From positions 1-64,000 of the forward strand of contig NZ_OBDO01000010.1 of the NCBI RefSeq assembly GCF_900215145.1: a DNA stretch of 64,000 nt, given 5' to 3'. Of this stretch, positions 63,071-64,000 are shown piece after piece; positions within the stretch are counted from its first letter, which is position 1, and every line of letters begins with the position of its first letter. The notes beneath the pieces are model-generated. The model ran no database searches and had not been told where the DNA came from. It worked only from the letters and a program-made list of their open reading frames with translations. Both the position numbers and the translations under genes were made by a program. The DNA comes from Geodermatophilus sabuli (GTDB taxonomy: Bacteria; Actinomycetota; Actinomycetes; Mycobacteriales; Geodermatophilaceae).

Positions 63071-64000
<930 letters not shown>

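Overview
The window is 64 kb of very GC-rich chromosomal DNA whose codons end almost always in G or C and whose starts are often GTG. The gene content (GlgE glycogen-trehalose pathway, NucS mismatch endonuclease, DivIVA-like coiled coil, crotonyl-CoA carboxylase/reductase with ethylmalonyl-CoA mutase, class F sortase, 13E12/DUF222-HNH protein) marks a high-GC Gram-positive actinobacterium. The combination recalls Geodermatophilaceae (Geodermatophilus, Blastococcus, Modestobacter), but that is inference. Most of the window is conserved core chromosome. The gene order broadly matches, as I recall them, the Mycobacterium tuberculosis segments around gatB-ligA-mnmA-iscS-etfAB and atpC-murA-nucS-thiolase-thioredoxin-glgB-glgE-glgP. 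No rRNA, tRNA, CRISPR array, prophage or complete insertion sequence is visible.

1-14.7 kb: gatC-gatA-gatB (tRNA amidotransferase), with a 59-residue one- or two-helix membrane protein translationally coupled between gatA and gatB; a divergent ACT-domain protein; a shortened 13E12/HNH gene behind a candidate LexA box; then a long minus-strand run etfB-etfA-MFS-cysteine desulfurase-mnmA-MetE-like-ligA. The cysteine desulfurase probably feeds sulfur to MnmA for tRNA 2-thiouridine.

14.8-20.7 kb: a four-gene ABC importer (binding lipoprotein, two permeases, ATPase, every junction overlapping), an enoyl-CoA hydratase and a stand-alone ABC ATPase.

20.7-35 kb: the alpha-glucan block: glgX, an FHA protein, glgP, and the operon glgE-treS-mak-glgB. 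TreS turns trehalose into maltose, Mak makes maltose-1-phosphate, GlgE polymerises it and GlgB branches the product; GlgP and GlgX degrade it. GlgB has an unusual 230-residue Lys/Ala-rich and Pro-rich N-terminal extension.

35-41 kb: two paralogous zinc-metallopeptidase lipoproteins, the first frameshifted; a thioredoxin-TPR protein; a MarR regulator; a phytoene-dehydrogenase-like oxidoreductase. 41-46 kb: MeaB, thiolase, methylmalonyl-CoA epimerase and Ccr, the acetyl-CoA/ethylmalonyl-CoA/propionyl-CoA module. The matching ethylmalonyl-CoA mutase (57-59 kb) and a cobalamin adenosyltransferase (61 kb) lie further right.

46-64 kb: coiled-coil DivIVA-like protein, DUF4397-sortase pair, zinc-ribbon protein, two-module 3-hydroxyacyl-CoA dehydrogenase, nucS, a lipoprotein, a dicarboxylate symporter, enoyl-CoA hydratase, GAF-GGDEF cyclase, Gfo/Idh oxidoreductase, ecm, murA (Asp in place of the catalytic Cys), adenosyltransferase, DUF2550, atpC and the 3' part of atpD, which runs off the right edge.

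The most interesting signals that ordinary annotation would miss are: a 16-bp imperfect palindrome (GTTACC-N3-GRGTA) shared upstream of etfB, ccr and ecm; a LexA-like box before the truncated 13E12 gene; a family of nested-hairpin repeats at or near gene ends; and the GlgB extension. I found no convincing wholly new multi-gene system.
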